Position numbers and translations under genes: made by a program. From CAYLNK01 sp964384675 (lineage in GTDB: Bacteria; Acidobacteriota; Thermoanaerobaculia; UBA5066), in the NCBI GenBank assembly GCA_964384675.1, contig CAYLNK010000077.1, forward strand, positions 1 through 22,123: a stretch of DNA of 22,123 nucleotides. The letters run 5' to 3'. Positions within the stretch are counted from its first letter, which is position 1. Every line of letters starts with the position of its first letter. Under the pieces are notes generated by a model. The model was not told the DNA's origin. It saw only the letters and a list, made by a program, of their open reading frames with translations, and made no database searches. This document shows positions 21,493 through 22,123 of the stretch, one piece after another.

Positions 21493-22123
21493 TCATGCCG
21501 TCTCCCGCCCGCGGCGCCCCGAGCTCTTCGCGATGGCCCGGGCCCAGCGGCGTTCCGCTCGCGCCGGCGCGTCGGCCCAGAGGGCGCGCACCTCGGCGGG
21601 GAATCGATGGGCCAGCGCCTCGGCGGCTCCGTCGGCCGTGCTGCCGGACTCCGCCGCCAGGACGATCGTGAGCGGCTCCAGACATTCCCTCCCGCCGGCG
21701 ACCGCGACGGCCGGGAAGAGCGCCTCGAGCACCTCCGCCTCACGCTCGGCGTGGAGCGCGGTGGCCAACGCCCGCGACAGCGGTCCGTCGGCGCTCTCGG
21801 GCGCCGGCCGGCGCCCGATCACCTCCGCGGCCGTCTGCCGGACCTCCAGGCGCGAGTCGCCGAGGGCGTGGGCCAGGGTGACCTCGGCGGCCCGGGCGGG
21901 CGTCCACTCCTGGGCCTCGATCGCCGCGCGGGCGGTCTCCACGTCCTCGTGATGGATGGCGATCGCGGCCCGGCCCGAGGCCCGCGGGTCCTTGAGGAGG
22001 AGCAGCTCCTCCAGCGCGGCCCGCCGCACCGGATCGCTCTGAGCGAGCATCTCGTCCACGAGCCGCGGGCGCTCCTCGCCGGCCAGGGCGACGATCGCCG
22101 CCCCGGCCGCGGCGGCCACGGCG
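21493..22123 (-). CDS. HEAT/Armadillo-like repeat protein, 3' part only
   Basis: Partial gene running off the right edge; about 210 C-terminal residues are visible. The frame is open to the window end, and the GTG at 22119 is probably internal because it begins mid-repeat (AAAAGAAIVALAGEE). The sequence is a run of alanine/leucine/arginine-rich paired helices of about 30-35 residues: DPVRRAALEELLLLKDPRAS, DSRLEVRQTAAEVIGRRP, EREAEVLEALFPAVAVAGG and ADGAAEALAHRFP. These fit HEAT or Armadillo protein-binding repeats. No signal peptide or catalytic motif is visible in this part. Being directly upstream of cheR and cheB on the same strand, it may be cotranscribed and could scaffold signalling proteins, but that is a guess. 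Confidence 0.7.
   Translation of the reverse strand, partial: AVAAAAGAAIVALAGEERPRLVDEMLAQSDPVRRAALEELLLLKDPRASGRAAIAIHHEDVETARAAIEAQEWTPARAAEVTLAHALGDSRLEVRQTAAEVIGRRPAPESADGPLSRALATALHAEREAEVLEALFPAVAVAGGRECLEPLTIVLAAESGSTADGAAEALAHRFPAEVRALWADAPARAERRWARAIAKSSGRRGRETA

Overview
The window is GC-rich, densely packed bacterial chromosome from a Gram-negative (diderm) organism: it carries a complete Tol-Pal envelope system, an LptE-type LPS-assembly lipoprotein and several lipoprotein signals. A large secreted SpoIVB/S55-like protein beside a propeller protein, the GC content and the general gene style suggest an Acidobacteriota member (possibly the Thermoanaerobaculia). That placement is inference and no marker here proves it.

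Left part (9-10993, all minus strand, read from right to left): a secreted S55-like serine-peptidase-family protein, a secreted beta-propeller/Ig-like protein, an oligopeptide-binding lipoprotein (SBP family 5), a two-domain M16 zinc peptidase, a hairpin terminator, then DppB-like and DppC-like permeases and coaD. Starts and stops overlap by 4 bp at three junctions (GTGA, ATGA, TTGA). The set looks like extracytoplasmic proteolysis coupled to peptide uptake, but no transporter ATPase lies in the window.

Centre (11038-16261, plus strand): tolQ-tolR-tolA-tolB-pal-cpoB in the classic order, followed by rpsT. TolQ/R/A form the proton-driven inner-membrane motor, TolB and Pal the periplasmic/outer-membrane end, and CpoB the coordinator with cell-wall synthesis. 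Only 44 bp separate tolQ from the divergent S55 gene.

Right part (16463-22123, minus strand): a partial HEAT-like protein, cheR, cheB, then leuS overlapping lptE. Two non-coding elements stand out. A 66-bp near-perfect palindrome (19479-19544) lies between cheB and leuS and supplies the cheB stop codon. A 177-bp element (16287-16463) between the convergent rpsT and lptE has a long imperfect terminal stem enclosing two strong hairpins, and is the best candidate here for an undescribed structured RNA or miniature mobile element. No tRNA, rRNA, CRISPR array or transposase gene was seen, and no gene-free stretch exceeds about 200 bp.
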